From assembly GCA_037039685.1 (NCBI GenBank), contig JAWNGF010000017.1, positions 549,649-613,648 on the forward strand: a DNA stretch of 64,000 nucleotides. Reading direction: 5' to 3'. Below are positions 11,475 to 22,231 of the stretch, piece after piece. Position 1 is the first letter of the stretch. Each line of letters begins with the position of its first letter. Below the pieces are notes generated by a model. The model was not told the origin of the DNA, ran no database searches, and saw only the letters and a list, made by a program, of their open reading frames with translations. The position numbers were made by a program, and so were the translations under genes. Origin of the DNA: Ceratobasidium sp. AG-K (Eukaryota > Basidiomycota > Agaricomycetes > Cantharellales > Ceratobasidiaceae).

Positions 11475-11851
11475 GGCCGCAATGGAGCGACGCATGGGAC
11501 GAGAATTTTGAAGCAGACTTGGCGGATTGGAGGATGGAGCGGGGATGCTACCAAAGGGAGAAGTTTGAATGGAAGCCATTCTGGTGGCAGGAGAAGGATG
11601 CGGACTTGTCGGAATGGAAGGAGGTTGAGCAGGACGTACGACAATGGGACAAGGACCATGTGGAGGAGCAGGAGAGGATCATGGACTGGTCCAAGGCGGA
11701 CTGGACGGACGAGAAGACCTGGGAGAGGTGGGAGGAACACTGCGATGAACCAGGTAATACTGTGTTCAACCCCATCGACCTCACGGAGGAAAAGGAGGAC
11801 GAGCTAGACTCCCTGGACAAAAAGATCAACAAGGACTGCTGGGTGCAGTAG
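11087..11851 (+). CDS. ORF3 of copy B (intact, 254 aa, function unknown)
   Basis: Third ORF between pol and the 3' LTR, the place of env in retroviruses. It starts MPAVTHAAIANN and overlaps the pol frame by 388 nt (-1 relative to pol). I see no signal peptide or membrane segment, so it is not an envelope protein. The middle has a CRGC motif near residue 85. The C-terminal half is very rich in Trp and charged residues (DLADWRMERG, WKPFWWQEKD, DWSKADW) and ends acidic. All five family copies here keep exactly 765 nt. I do not recognise a family. Confidence 0.85.
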   Translation: MPAVTHAAIANNLVRVLDGPGFQTARILDLGAALYVFKRSQQSPGRLQFRASDDILHSDLGEFKWVGKKWPTRMQLQQKDIYVCRGCAAFQVSKVVLLSMHKLGVVEWGQEGAYSSEWVPGYKGRPPTLRPQWSDAWDENFEADLADWRMERGCYQREKFEWKPFWWQEKDADLSEWKEVEQDVRQWDKDHVEEQERIMDWSKADWTDEKTWERWEEHCDEPGNTVFNPIDLTEEKEDELDSLDKKINKDCWVQ

Positions 11852-11896
11852 ATTGGCCCTTTTGGGTTCCCCTCAAGGACCTTAAGGGGGGAGTAA

Positions 11897-12354
11897 TGTC
11901 GTGAGCCATGCTCTCGCCATCGGACTCGTCTACGTCTCATCCTCTCTCGTTGCTTGTGTTTGTGTTTCCCCTTGTTTTTCCTACCGCGTTGCCACCTTCT
12001 TGTGGTTATGTGTTACACTGTGTAACGCGGCTGTGCTTTGTACGAGTCATGTCTGTTCATACAGCATGACTCACATGGACACTCCTGACTGGCTGTTTTT
12101 GTATGACTCATGTGGCTGCGCCTTGTATGACTTGGCCACTTTGTGAATATATATAGAGGACCAACAAGCCTGGTAACCCCAGCTTGTTTTGTCTCGTCAA
12201 AACATCCCCTCTAAGTGACACTTTGAACCACCCCTACCCTCAAGAGCCTACAGACACTTAAGTGTGTTGCGGTTCAAGAGGTCACTTAGGTCTTAGTGCC
12301 GTCCACTTTCCATCGCGGCTTGTCTCATAGCGACTAAAGAAGAAGCTTACGACA
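11897..12354 (+). repeat. 3' LTR of copy B with polypurine tract
   Basis: 458-bp LTR preceded by the polypurine tract AAGGGGGGAGTAA (11884-11896), the presumed plus-strand primer. It is followed by TSD TTGTC (12355-12359) and the rest of copy A ORF3. Confidence 0.95.
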
Positions 12355-12359
12355 TTGTC

Positions 12360-12836
12360 CTCCTTTCCACCCACATGCTTGGAGTCGTTGAATGGGGGCA
12401 AGAGGGAGCATACTCGAGCAAATGGGTACCGGGTTATGATGGAATACCACCAACACTCCGACCCATGTGGAACAACACTTGGGATGCCAACTATGAGAAG
12501 GACCTGAGCAACTGGAGGATGGAGAGGGGCAGATACCAGAAGGAGAAAGTCGAGTGGGAGCCTTACTGGTGGAAGAAGGAGGAGACCAACGTGTCGGCAT
12601 GGAAGGAGACAGAGCCTGATGTGCGACAGTGGGATGAGGAGTTTGTGGAGGCCCAGAAGAGGGTTTTGGACTGGTCCAAGGCAGACTGGTTGAAGGAGGA
12701 GACTTGGGAAGAGTGGGAAAAGTTCTTGGACGAGCCGGGGAATACCATCTTCAATCCCATTGACCTGACCCTAGAGGATGAAGAGGGGTTGGAAGAGTAT
12801 ATGCTGCAGAAGGGGAAGGACTGTGTGGTGCAGTAA
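12360..12836 (+). pseudogene. ORF3 of copy A, 3' part
   Basis: Continues the ORF broken at 4643. It has the Trp-rich, acidic C-terminal half (NWRMERGRYQKEK, DWSKADWLKEETWEEW, FNPIDLTLEDEE) and ends at TAA 12834-12836. With 4356-4643 it totals 765 nt, the length seen in every sister copy. Confidence 0.88.
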
Positions 12837-12877
12837 GTCCATTCAGGTCCCCCAAACAGACTCTTAGGGGGGAGTAA

Positions 12878-13320
12878 TGTTGTGAGCCTTGCTCACTCCA
12901 TCGGACTTGCCTGTTGTCTCGTCCGCCTGTCTTGTGTTATGTTTCTGTTTGTCGCGTTGCCAGCTTCTTGTGGTTATCCTGTTACATTGTGTAACGCGGC
13001 TGTGCTTTGTACAAGTCATGTCTGTTCATACAGCATGACTCACATGGACACTCCTGACTGGTTGACTGCTATGACTCATGTGGCTACGCTTTGTATGACT
13101 TGGCCACTTCTGGTATATATATAGAGGACCAACAAGCCTGGTAACCCCAGCTTGTTTTGTCTCATCAAACATCCCCTTTGAGTGACACTTTGAACCACCC
13201 CTACCCTCAAGAGCCTACAGACACTTAAGTGTGTTGCGGTTCAAGAGGTCACTTAGGTCTTAGTGCCGTCCACTCTCCATCGTGGCTTGTCTCATAGCCA
13301 TCAAGAAGAAGCTCTTGACA
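12878..13320 (+). repeat. 3' LTR of copy A
   Basis: 443-bp LTR starting TGTTGTGAGCC after polypurine tract TTAGGGGGGAGTAA, ending GCTCTTGACA. It is followed without a gap by the reverse-transcriptase region of element E, so copy A interrupts E. The matching 5' LTR and TSD are outside the window. Confidence 0.92.
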
Positions 13321-15890
13321 GCATGGGACTAAAGAATGCCCTGTCTACCTTCCAAGAATACATGGACCACATTTTTAGATACAAGAAAGGGGCGTCTGTT
13401 GCCGTATACATCAACGACATCCTAGTCATTTCCAGAGGTCGCAAGAAACACACACAAGATCTCCGAGAAGTATTGGAACTCTTGTGAGAACATCATCTCT
13501 ATGGGAATATCAAAAAATGCTACTTCTACCAGAAGAAAGCTGACTGGGTGGGATTTGTTGTGGACAAACATGGTATCTCCATGCACAAGGACAAAGTCAA
13601 AACTATCCAGGAATGGCCCACCCCAAAAACAGTAAAACAACTCCAATCCTTCATCGGATTTGCAAACTTCTACTGAAGATTTGTTGTATCCTTCTCCTCT
13701 GTTGTAAAACCCTTGACTCAGCTCACTCATAAGGATAAGAAGTGGGAATGGGGAGAAGAACATCAAAAGGCATTTGAAGAACTCAAGCGACTAATTTTGG
13801 AAGAACCCATCCTTGCACACCCTGACAAATCAAAGCAATACTACCTGGAAACCAATGCCTCAGGAGTAGCAATGGGAGCAATATTGTCTCAACAACAATC
13901 AGATGGGTATTTGCATCCCATTCGCTTCTTATCAAAAAGCTTCAAACCAGCGGAGCTTAACTACGATACACATGATAAGGAGCTCCTAGCCATCATAGAA
14001 GCACTAACTCATTGGTGTATACACCTGGAAGGAACTAGGCTGCCAGTAATTGTATACACCAATCACTGGAACCTCATATATTGGGGAAATAATAGGAACT
14101 TCAACAGAAGGCACGCACAATGGTACCTGCTCCTTAGCTCATATAACTATGAGATACACTATTGACCGGGAAGAATGGGAACAAAACCCGATATCCTGTC
14201 TAGGAGAAGCGATCATGATGACATCCCCAATGCGGAACAAGTAATGATCTCCGCCAAAACCTTCAAAGGCTTCTCAGCCAACCTAGGTGTAGATATCATT
14301 TCGGATATCAAGGAAGGACAGGAAGAGGACGAAAATCTCAATACCCTTATTGCAACTGTCAAAGGAAAAGAAAACCTCCCACCAACGGTCAAGAAGCAAT
14401 TCAGGGACTACAAATACAACAAAGATATCCTTTGGTACCAAGGGAAGATAGTTGTCCCTGAAGATAAGGATGTGCGGCTAAACATCCTTTGACTATACCA
14501 TGACAGTCCTATAGCGGGTCACCAAGGACAGGCTAGAACACTGGAACTCATTGCAAGGAAATACTACTGGCCAGGCATGAAGGCACAAGTCAACAGATAT
14601 GTGGACTCATGCAAAGTATGTCAAAGGGGGAAGGGATACAAACAACCAGTCCCACTCAAACCCTTGCCAATACTGGAGAAACCTTGGGAAGATATCGCAT
14701 ATGACTTCATTGTCAAACTACCTAAATCGGAAGGAAAGGATAGCATCCTTGTGGTAGTGGATCGCTTCTCAAGGATGGCACATTTCATTGCATGCAATGA
14801 AAGCACCAACTCAGAACAGCTAGCCAAGATCTTTGTGCGGAACATATGGCATATCCATGGGCTCCCCAAAACAACAGTCTCCAATAGGGGAACAACCTTC
14901 AAATCACACTTCCTGGAAGTGGTGGATAAGCGACTAGGGATACACCCCACTTTTAGCACGGCCTTTTGTCCGCAAACTGATGGGCTAGCCGAAAACACAA
15001 ACAAGTGGCTAGAAGGATTCCTAAGAATCTTTTGCAACTATAACCAAGACAACTGGGCTAAATGGCTACATATTGCGGAATTCTGTCACAACAATCACGT
15101 CAATAGGACAACTGGCAAAACTCCTTTTGAAGTCGTCTTTGGAAAGAACGCCAAATGGTCCATAGAGGAATATGTCACTGAATCACCGGAAGGGAACCAG
15201 TGGATGGAAAACCTAAATGCCGTATGGGAAGAAACAAAGGCAATGATGGAATACCACAGAATCACCAAAGAAACGCCTAAACAACAATACAAGGAAGGTG
15301 ATCATGTATGGCTCCTTACTAAGAACTTCAAGACCACACGTCCTACTAAGAAGCTGGACAACAAGAAAACAGGCCCCTTCAAGATAACAAAGGTCATGGG
15401 GACACACACTTACAAGCTGGACCTCCTGAAAAATGTACGAAAACACAATGTCTTCAATAGTACCTTCCTTTCTCCCTACAAGGAAGACAAGGACTTTGCA
15501 AGGAACCAACCCCGACCACCGCCGATAACAACAGAAGCAGTGGAGGAAGAATAGGAAGTCAAGAAGATTGTTGAATGGTATCAAGATCCTGATGGGCTGA
15601 AATACCGCATCCGATGGAAAGGATATAGCACCCAAGAAGACACAGAGGAACAGGCAGAAAAGTTTGCCAAAATGACAGAAATCCTAAAGAAATTCCAAAG
15701 GGATTTCCCTTCAGCACCACTTCCGCCGAATATCAAACCGCATGTGAAATCATTGAAGGATAAAAGGACAAGAGCCAGAGCAGCAGAAATCATCACTCCA
15801 GCTACTCAGCTCACTCAACCAAACTTGCTCTACCAAGCCCAACACCAACAACCTTTTTTAACTAAAACATGCCTGCTCTCCGCATCTTGA
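13321..15890 (+). pseudogene. pol: pol of element E (from mid-RT, degenerate)
   Basis: The frame carries the RT C-terminal part, RNase H, integrase and a chromodomain (about 15540-15690). Stops in frame are TGA 13485, 13674, 14163 and 14490 and TAG 15552. At 13674 and 14490 sister copies read CGA. Catalytic residues are lost: YINDIL instead of YIDDIL (AAC 13413), RNase H ETN (AAT 13854), integrase VSNRG instead of VSDRG (AAT 14883). Each is explained by a CpG-to-CpA change. The product cannot be active. Confidence 0.9.
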
Positions 15891-17133
15891 AGGCTGCCAT
15901 CTGCACCGCCTGCCAGGCCAACACCTCTACCACCGCCTTTGGCAGGGCCCTCCAACTTGCCAGACAGCGCGAGTACGCTGTCATCAACCAGGGGACTGCC
16001 CCTGGGTCCTTCATCGAGGCCAAGGAATTGGCAGAGATCCTGGACCCTGGATGTGGACTGGGGTACATCCCAATCAAGAAGCGTGATGGGCTCAGCTGGA
16101 CGGCCAACCTCAAGTCCCTCCAGCACAACAACTATGGGAAAATGCTCTGGGTGGGTCAATCCGACGCCAAGCCCCTCAACCATGCCGCCCTCAAGCGGCA
16201 CAAGCTCTACACCTTCCAGGGATGCATTGGTCACACGGTGCACACTGTGGTCCTCAAAAGCGGGGACGCCTGGAACATCCACACTGGGTATGAGTGGCAA
16301 GAGGACAGATGGTGGAAGCGAATCGATGACCCCCGCCTCCATAGCAAAGCTGAGCAATGGGAAGCTGGGGTGGCCTGGATGCAGGCCGAGTCGGACACTG
16401 AGTCTGGATGGGACATCAACATCCCCAAGCCCAAACCTGGTATGCCAAACCCCCTCACTTCTAGCAACTACTCATACCCACCTACCACAAAAGAAGCTGA
16501 CAACAATTGGCCTGCAATGGAGCAGGCCAAAAGTAGTCAAGCAACCTGGGGACCCAGCCCTGCTCCCACCGCCACCGAGCCCCCTTTTGGGGAGCGCGCC
16601 CCAACCAATCCTCCTATGCGGCAGTCCTCCAGGACCCCCCCTGCACCCATGGCCCCTGTGCCATCCCCTGCGGCCAATGAGCTGCCCACCCCTCTGGAAA
16701 TTCCTGCTGACCCCTTGCTGCTCGAGCAGCAATTCAACAAGGCAATGGAACGGGCTTGGGCTCAAATCGAGCACCTCATGGCCAAGGTTGAGCAGGAAAT
16801 TGACGACACACCCCCGGCTCCCACCTACAATAGGATGCCATGCGACACTGAGGTCCTTGAGGCCTATGGAATGGTCCAGCGGGGGAGCTCTCCCCCGCCG
16901 CACTCAAGGGTTGGTGCAACGCACACCAGGAGGCCTGGGTCAACAGGGAATGCCAGTCCCTACTCGAGCAGGAATGTCAATGCTCCCAGGCCCTCTCCCG
17001 CCTGCTCCAACGCAAGCGAGACTTTGAGCAAGCCAAATGGGACGCAATGAATGCGCGCCTGGAGGAGGATATGCGAGCCTTGGCAGAGCAGGAAGGATGG
17101 GTGGCAATCAAGGAATGGATTGCCCGGAAGTAG
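15869..17133 (+). pseudogene. third ORF of element E (longer type, one frameshift)
   Basis: Starts MPALRILKAAICTACQ at 15869, overlapping the end of pol by 22 nt. The N-terminal about 170 residues are globular with LWVG and FQGC blocks. They weakly resemble the FQWVG...CRGC...VVLL region of the main-family ORF3. A Pro-rich linker follows (about 190-280), then a helical, Trp/Glu-rich end. A single-base indel in the G-run near 16880 shifts the frame; the other frame then continues to TAG 17131-17133 and matches the reverse-strand relative at 20479-21085. Function unknown. Confidence 0.75.
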
Positions 17134-17173
17134 TTGTGCACGGTCCCCTATGCCCGACCTAAAAGGGGGGCAA

Positions 17174-17725
17174 TGTGGTGACCCATGTACAACATCCTTG
17201 GACTCTGGCTGTGTGGCTTGGACTCTGGCGCCTTAAGCACCCAATGTACAATGTATGGCCCTCTCCTGCGTTTAGTGTGGTGTATGGATGACATGTCACC
17301 TTGGCCCATATGGCCTTGCTGTCTTCTGGATCTTTCCCTTGGAAGGATTGTGCTTCTGGAATGTTCTTCCAGAAGTACTTTGAGATTGCTGACTGATACT
17401 GGCGCCTGATTGGCCAGTTTATGTATTGTACCACTTTGAGGCATTTTTGCCTCATGCTATATATACTGGCTTGCAAGCATGGACTCACTCCAGCTTGCTT
17501 TGCCTTGTCATCTCTCCCCTCAGAGTGCACTCTAAGTCCCAAAGGCCTTACAGCCTTTGTCTCTCATCTAAGTGGGCCTTTGGCCATCCTCAGTATCAAT
17601 GCTAAGGTTGCACTAGCAACTTAGCAAACGGTCTAAGGAGCCTATAAGGTATATCAAGGCCAGTCTCTACAACTAAGGCAAGAATGGTCACTATTGTTGG
17701 TCAACCGCTATAGAGGGTTGCAACA
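17174..17725 (+). repeat. 3' LTR of element E
   Basis: 552 bp, TGTGGTGACC to GGTTGCAACA, preceded by the polypurine tract AAAAGGGGGG (17161-17170). It contains a TATATATA element (about 17460) and AGCTTGCTTTGC, the predicted RNA 5' end. The LTR at 19887-20438 and the split one at 21639-21751 + 28965-29403 have the same 552-bp length. Confidence 0.92.
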
Positions 17726-18614
17726 GCACCCCAAAAGCAACAGTCTTGGATAGAGGACCCACTTTCAACTCAAAGTTTATTAGGCATCTGTACAAGCGGT
17801 TGGACGTAAAACCCACCTTCAACACAGCCTACCATCCAAGGACAGATGGACAGTCAGAATGAGCAAACCAAGTCGTTGAAATCTTTATCAGGGCTTTTGT
17901 CAACCATAGGCAAAACAACTGGGTGGCCCTGCTCCCTATGGCAGAATTTGCTTACAACAATGGAATCCAAGCATCCACTGGCAAAACCCCTTTCCAGATC
18001 TGCCAGGGTTCAAACCCTAGAATGAACATCAGGGAAGAATCAGACTATACTGTTCCTGAAGCTGATGCCCATGTGGAATTCCTGTTAAAGGATACAATGA
18101 AGTCAAAGCCACTCTCATTCTAGCAAATCAGTCCTACAAACACTTCTTTGATAAAGGAGCCAAAGAACCAGAAGAGATAAACCTGGGAGATAAAGTCTGG
18201 CTTAATCATCAAAACATATCCACAGACAGACCTTCAGTAAAACTCTCCCACAAAGTTTCAGGCCCTTACAAAGTACTGGAAAAAGTAGGGACTCACACCT
18301 TTAGACTGGAATTACCAAAATCAATGAAGATTCATCCTGTCTTCCATGTCATGCTGCTCAAGAAATTCCACTCTGATCCCCATGGTTGTGAACCTGCTCA
18401 ACCACCCCCTATGGTCACACAAGAAGGAGAAGAAGAGTGGGAAGTCAAGGAGATCCTTAATTCCAAGAAAATTTGCTGTCAACTCCACTATTACGTCAAG
18501 TGGAAAGGATACTCTCATGCAGACAATTCTTGGCAATCAAAGGAAGACCTCAAGAATGCTCCTGAACTAGTTGATAAATTTCACAGACTCCATCCCACCA
18601 CGCCAGGCCCTTAG
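17726..18614 (+). pseudogene. pol: pol of element F (integrase and chromodomain only)
   Basis: Integrase fragment beginning KATVLDRGPTFNSK, broken by TGA 17860 and a 1-nt deletion near 18100, then a chromodomain (EEEWEVKEIL, YYVKWKGY, NSWQSKEDL) ending at TAG 18612-18614. Unlike the other two families its chromodomain keeps the Trp after the acidic turn. There is no third ORF: the LTR starts 10 bp after the stop. Upstream parts lie left of element E, outside the window. Confidence 0.88.
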
Positions 18615-18624
18615 GAGGGGGTAA

Positions 18625-19144
18625 TGTCATGCGCTGACTAAGCTCAGACATTTTATTTGTCGTGACCCGTCCTGCCCTCTCTCTCTGTTCTGCGGACTTG
18701 TGGCTTGTACTGGCACCTTAAGCGCCCTTTCTCTATAGATGTGCCCTCTCCCTCGTTTAGTGAGGTGTATGGATGACGTGTCACCATGAGTCATATGACT
18801 CATGCTGTCTTCTATTGGCTGGCCTTATGCAGCCCCCTTATGACTTGGTCGTGGCAAGTACTGTGACTCATACCTGTAGATATGACTCACCTGTTTCTTG
18901 CCTATATATACTGGCTTGCAAGCATGGTCATCCCCAGCTTGCTTTGCCTCATCAACTCTCCCTGCAGTGTGTGATCAGAGGCACTTGGCTACTTAGCCAC
19001 TTCAGCAGCCACTTGGGATTTGGAGCTAGGACTTCTACTTAGAAGCTAGTGATTTCCCTTAGCGATTTAGTCTACTTAGACTTATCGCTCACAGTCAACA
19101 AGGCAATTAGCAGTTGTCAACTCTACTACTTAGCAGGTTGTGAC
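18625..19144 (+). repeat. 3' LTR of element F
   Basis: 520 bp from TGTCATGCGC to GGTTGTGACA after the purine tract TTAGGAGGGGG. It has TATATATA (about 18904) and AGCTTGCTTTGC (18936-18947). Upstream is the perfect 18-bp palindrome ATGAGTCATATGACTCAT (18786-18803), two back-to-back bZIP sites. The exact start could be a few bases off because the matching 5' LTR is not present. Confidence 0.8.
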
Positions 19145-19514
19145 ATTACTGTGATTTTATATCTTTTGTTCCGAACACTTTCCTTTTTTGGTACAAATGT
19201 CCTCTGGCACTTAACTTGTATCATGTGATGTATTTGTCTTTTCATTTGATATTGGTGCTGCTTATGGAACTTCCAGAATGTTGCGTCATATCTCTTATCT
19301 TGCTTATCATTGGTTGTACTTGGCTTTCTCACACTGATAGATGATGATGTGGCACTGATCCTTCATGTATATAAACCCAGAGGTCAAGCTGGTTAACAAC
19401 AAGGCTTGACCTCCTCTCCATTAGGACTTGCTCAATCCAATCCTCTTAACTATCTCATTTCCTTGAGTTCTAGGACTTATCCAAGTCAAACCCCCTAACC
19501 TTTTATACACCTAA
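19145..19514 (+). repeat. unassigned LTR-like segment
   Basis: AT-rich stretch without coding potential. It has a TATA element (TGTATATAAACC, about 19366-19377) and then a pyrimidine-rich run, the layout of an LTR. It is squeezed between the F LTR and pol of copy J. The ends are uncertain and no TSD was found; it may be a remnant LTR of another family. Confidence 0.35.
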
Positions 19515-19886
19515 TTGACCCAAGTTGGGACAACTAGCTTCCTATAACTTTGATATCATATACCGCCCTGGAATCCTTTCATCAAAACCAGACCTGTTGT
19601 CAAGACGGTCAGACCACAAAGATATCCCCACACCTGAACAAGTTATGATATCCATTGAAAGGTTCAAAGGATTTATGGGGCAGGTAGACACAGACATCAT
19701 AGCAACTATCAAGGAAGCATAGGAAACAGATGAAGGGTTGGCACAAATCAAAGAGATCTGTGAATCAAGGGAAATGTTACCAAAAACCCTGCAACACAGT
19801 GCAAAAGATTACAACTTCAAGGAGGGACTAATATGGTTCAAAGGAAGGATTTACATCCTGGAAGACAAGGAAGCCAGACTGGCCAT
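19515..19886 (+). pseudogene. pol: pol fragment J (main family, RNase H-integrase junction)
   Basis: Encodes the connection from ASYNFDIIYRPGILSSKPDLLSRRSDH to the start of integrase, very close to copy D 40020-40370, with TAG at 19720. It stops abruptly at the LTR of composite G/H. Copy I (30886 onward) resumes at the equivalent of D 40632, so J and I may be halves of one element with about 260 bp lost. Confidence 0.8.
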
Positions 19887-20438
19887 TGTTGCAACCCTCT
19901 ATGCTGGTTGACCAACAACAGTGACCGTTCTTGCCTTAGTTGTAGAGACTGGCCTCAATATGCCTTATAGGCTCCTTAGACCATTTGCTAAGTTGCTAGT
20001 GCAACCTTAGTGTCGATACTGATGATGGCCAAAGGCCCACTTAGATGAGAGACAAAGGCTGTAAGGCCTTTGAGACTTAGAGTGCACTCTGAGGGGAGAG
20101 ATGATGAGGCAAAGCAAGCTGGAGTGAGTCCATGCTTGCGAGCCAGTATATATAGCATGGGGCAAAAATGCCTCAAAGTGGTACAATACATAAACTGGCC
20201 AATCAGGCGCCAGTATCAGTCAGCAATCTCAAAGTACTTCTGGAAGAACATTCCAGAAGCACAATCCTTCCAAGGGAAAGATCCAGAAGACAGCAAGGCC
20301 ATATGGGCCAAGGTGACATGCCATCCATACACTGCACTAAACACAGGAGAGGGCCATACATTGTACATTGGGCGCTTAGGGCGCCAGAGTCCGAGCCACA
20401 CAGCCAGAGTCCAAGGATGTTGTACATGGGTCACAACA
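19887..20438 (-). repeat. E-family LTR, reverse orientation (3' LTR of G)
   Basis: 552 bp, reads TGTTGCAACC to GTCACAACA on the plus strand. It is next to a reverse polypurine tract (CCCCCCTTTT, about 20442-20451). It interrupts pol fragment J on its left. Confidence 0.92.
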
Positions 20439-21638
20439 TTGCCCCCCTTTTAGGTCAGGCGTAGGGGACCGCACACAACTACTTCCAGGCAATCCATTCC
20501 TTGATCACCACCCATCCTTCCCACTCTGCCAAGGCCCGCATATCCTCCTCCAGGCGCTCATTCATTGTGTCCCATTTGGCCTGCTCAAAGTCCCGTTCAC
20601 GCTGGACCAGTCAGTGGAAGGCCTGAGAGCATTGCTGTTCTTGCTCAAGTAGGGACTGGCGCTCCCAGTTGACCCATGCTTCTTGGTGCGCGTTGCACCA
20701 ACGTTCAAGGGCAGGGGGGGAGAGCTCCCCCTGTTGGACCATTTGATAGGCCTCCAGGACCTCGGCGTCGCATGGCATTTGGTTGTATTTTGGGGCAGGG
20801 GGTGTGTTGTTGAGCTCCCGCTTGACCTCGGCCATAAGTCGCTTGATTTGGAGTCAAGCCCGTTCCATTGCCTCGTTGAATTGCTGCTTGAGCAGCAAGG
20901 GATTGGCGGGGATTTCAGGAGGGGCAGGCAAGTCATTGGCTGTGGGGGAGGGGGCGGGGACCGTGGGTACAAGGGGGGTCCTGGAGGACCACTGTATAGG
21001 AGGGTCGGCTTTGGGGTGCTCCCCAAAAGGGGGTTAAGTGGCAGTGGGAGCGGGGCTGGGTCCCCAGGTTGCTCGACTACTTTCGTCCATCTGTTGCTTG
21101 CCAATGTTTTGGACATGAAGCGAGATTTGGTCTACAGTTGTTTCTGTCCTTCCAATGTGTGTAGCCATGGCAAGTAGTGCTAGTTGTTGGGCTTCCGTAG
21201 TGGTTTGGTATTCCCTTTGCAGGGCTTGGATTGTTGCCTCCATTGCTTCTAGTTGGGTATTTTGTCCGTTGATAGACAGATTGATACCTGCTTGATGACA
21301 ACCAGTTGTTTGGTCAATTTGTTCCATAGTGTTTGTAGCTGTGACTATTTGATTCTGGACTTGCTGCATGACATTTTCCACAGTTCCAATCCTTTCTAAG
21401 AAGGTATTGACTGTATCTTTGGTTTGTCGCCCAATACGTTCAAGTATCTGTAAGGAGTTAGTTGTGTCAGCAATTTGGGTGTCCCACCTTTGTTCTGGAG
21501 TCTCAATTCTTGCTGCCATGATCGCATTGTTTTCCATGTATTCTCTCTGTATTCTATTGTAGATGGCCTGGAAGACTTCCACTTCTCTGCCTTCTGTGTT
21601 GACAAGTTGCTGGCTCCTCTGGATGGTTCTATCAATTG
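20439..21638 (-). pseudogene. deleted E-family interior: gag coil fused to third-ORF end
   Basis: On the minus strand, 21638 down to about 21085 encodes a long coiled-coil region (RTIQRSQQLVNTEGR, TNSLQILERIG), like the gag coil of other copies. It then passes at an AAAGTAG micro-homology into the C-terminal half of the E-type third ORF (ATWGPSPAPTAT, MPCDAEVLEAY, AHQEAWVNWERQ), ending at the stop 20479-20481. All of pol and the capsid domain are missing, so this is a non-autonomous deletion derivative. Frameshifts interrupt the ORF3 part. Confidence 0.75.
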
Positions 21639-21751
21639 TGTCATGACCCATGTACAACATCCTTGGACTCTGGCTGTGTGGCTTGGACTCTGGCGCCTTA
21701 AGTGCCCAATGTACAATGTTTGGCCCTCTCCCACATTTAGTGCAGTGTATG
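21639..21751 (+). repeat. E-family LTR H, first 113 bp
   Basis: Starts TGTCATGACC directly after AATTG and is cut at GTATG (21747-21751) by copy C. The remaining 439 bp are at 28965-29403; together they give exactly 552 bp. Confidence 0.92.
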
Positions 21752-22209
21752 TGTTGTGAGCCAGCTCCCTCCATCAGACTTGCCTGATTGTCTCGCTTGC
21801 CTGTTTCTTCCTTTGTGTTATGTTTCCGTTTCCGTCTGCCGCATTGCCACCTTCTTGTGGTTATTTCTGTTACACTGTGTAATGCGGCTGTGCTTTGTAC
21901 AAGTCATGTCTGTTCATACAGCATGACTCACATGGACACTCCTGACTGGCTTATATGTATGACTTGTGTGGCTGCGCCTTGCATGACTCGGCTGCTTTCT
22001 GAATATATATAGAGGACCAACAAGCCTGGTAACCCCAGCTTGTTTTGTCTCGTCAAAACATCCCCTTTGAGTGACACTTTGAACCACCCCTACCCTCAAG
22101 AGCCTACAGACACGTAAGTGTGTTGTGGTTCAAGAGGTCACTTAGGTCTTAGTGCCGTCCACTCTCCGTCACGGCTTGTCTCATAGCCATCAAGAAGAAG
22201 CTTACGACA
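21752..22209 (+). repeat. 5' LTR of copy C
   Basis: TGTTGTGAGCC to CTTACGACA, with TATATATA and AGCTTGTTTTGT as in copies B and D. Followed by primer-binding site ACAAAACAAGCT at 22212-22223. Confidence 0.95.
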
Positions 22210-22231
22210 TTACAAAACAAGCTTAACAATC

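Larger units (their letters stand above)
4644..12354 (+). mobile_element. Ty3/gypsy copy B, complete, nested in copy A
   Basis: Full-length element with LTRs of 457 and 458 bp, a 5-bp TSD TTGTC (4639-4643 and 12355-12359), primer-binding site, intact gag, pol, ORF3 and a polypurine tract before the 3' LTR. It landed in ORF3 of copy A. It carries a solo LTR in reverse orientation in pol (8924-9396). By eye its LTRs differ at eight places, six of them CpG transitions. Confidence 0.95.
13321..17725 (+). mobile_element. Ty3/gypsy element E (second family), right part
   Basis: Right half of a different Ty3/gypsy family, from mid reverse transcriptase to its 552-bp 3' LTR. Its left half is displaced beyond the window by copy A. 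It carries its own, longer third ORF. Its LTR is directly followed by integrase of element F, so E is itself an insertion in F. Confidence 0.9.

Noticed and set aside
11087..11851. ORF3 as an envelope gene
   Set aside because: No signal peptide, membrane helix or furin-like site; the protein is Trp-rich and acidic.
15939..17027. Second long frame over the E third ORF
   Set aside because: Low-complexity Ser/Pro/Thr translation of the real frame; the relative at 20479-21085 supports the other frame.
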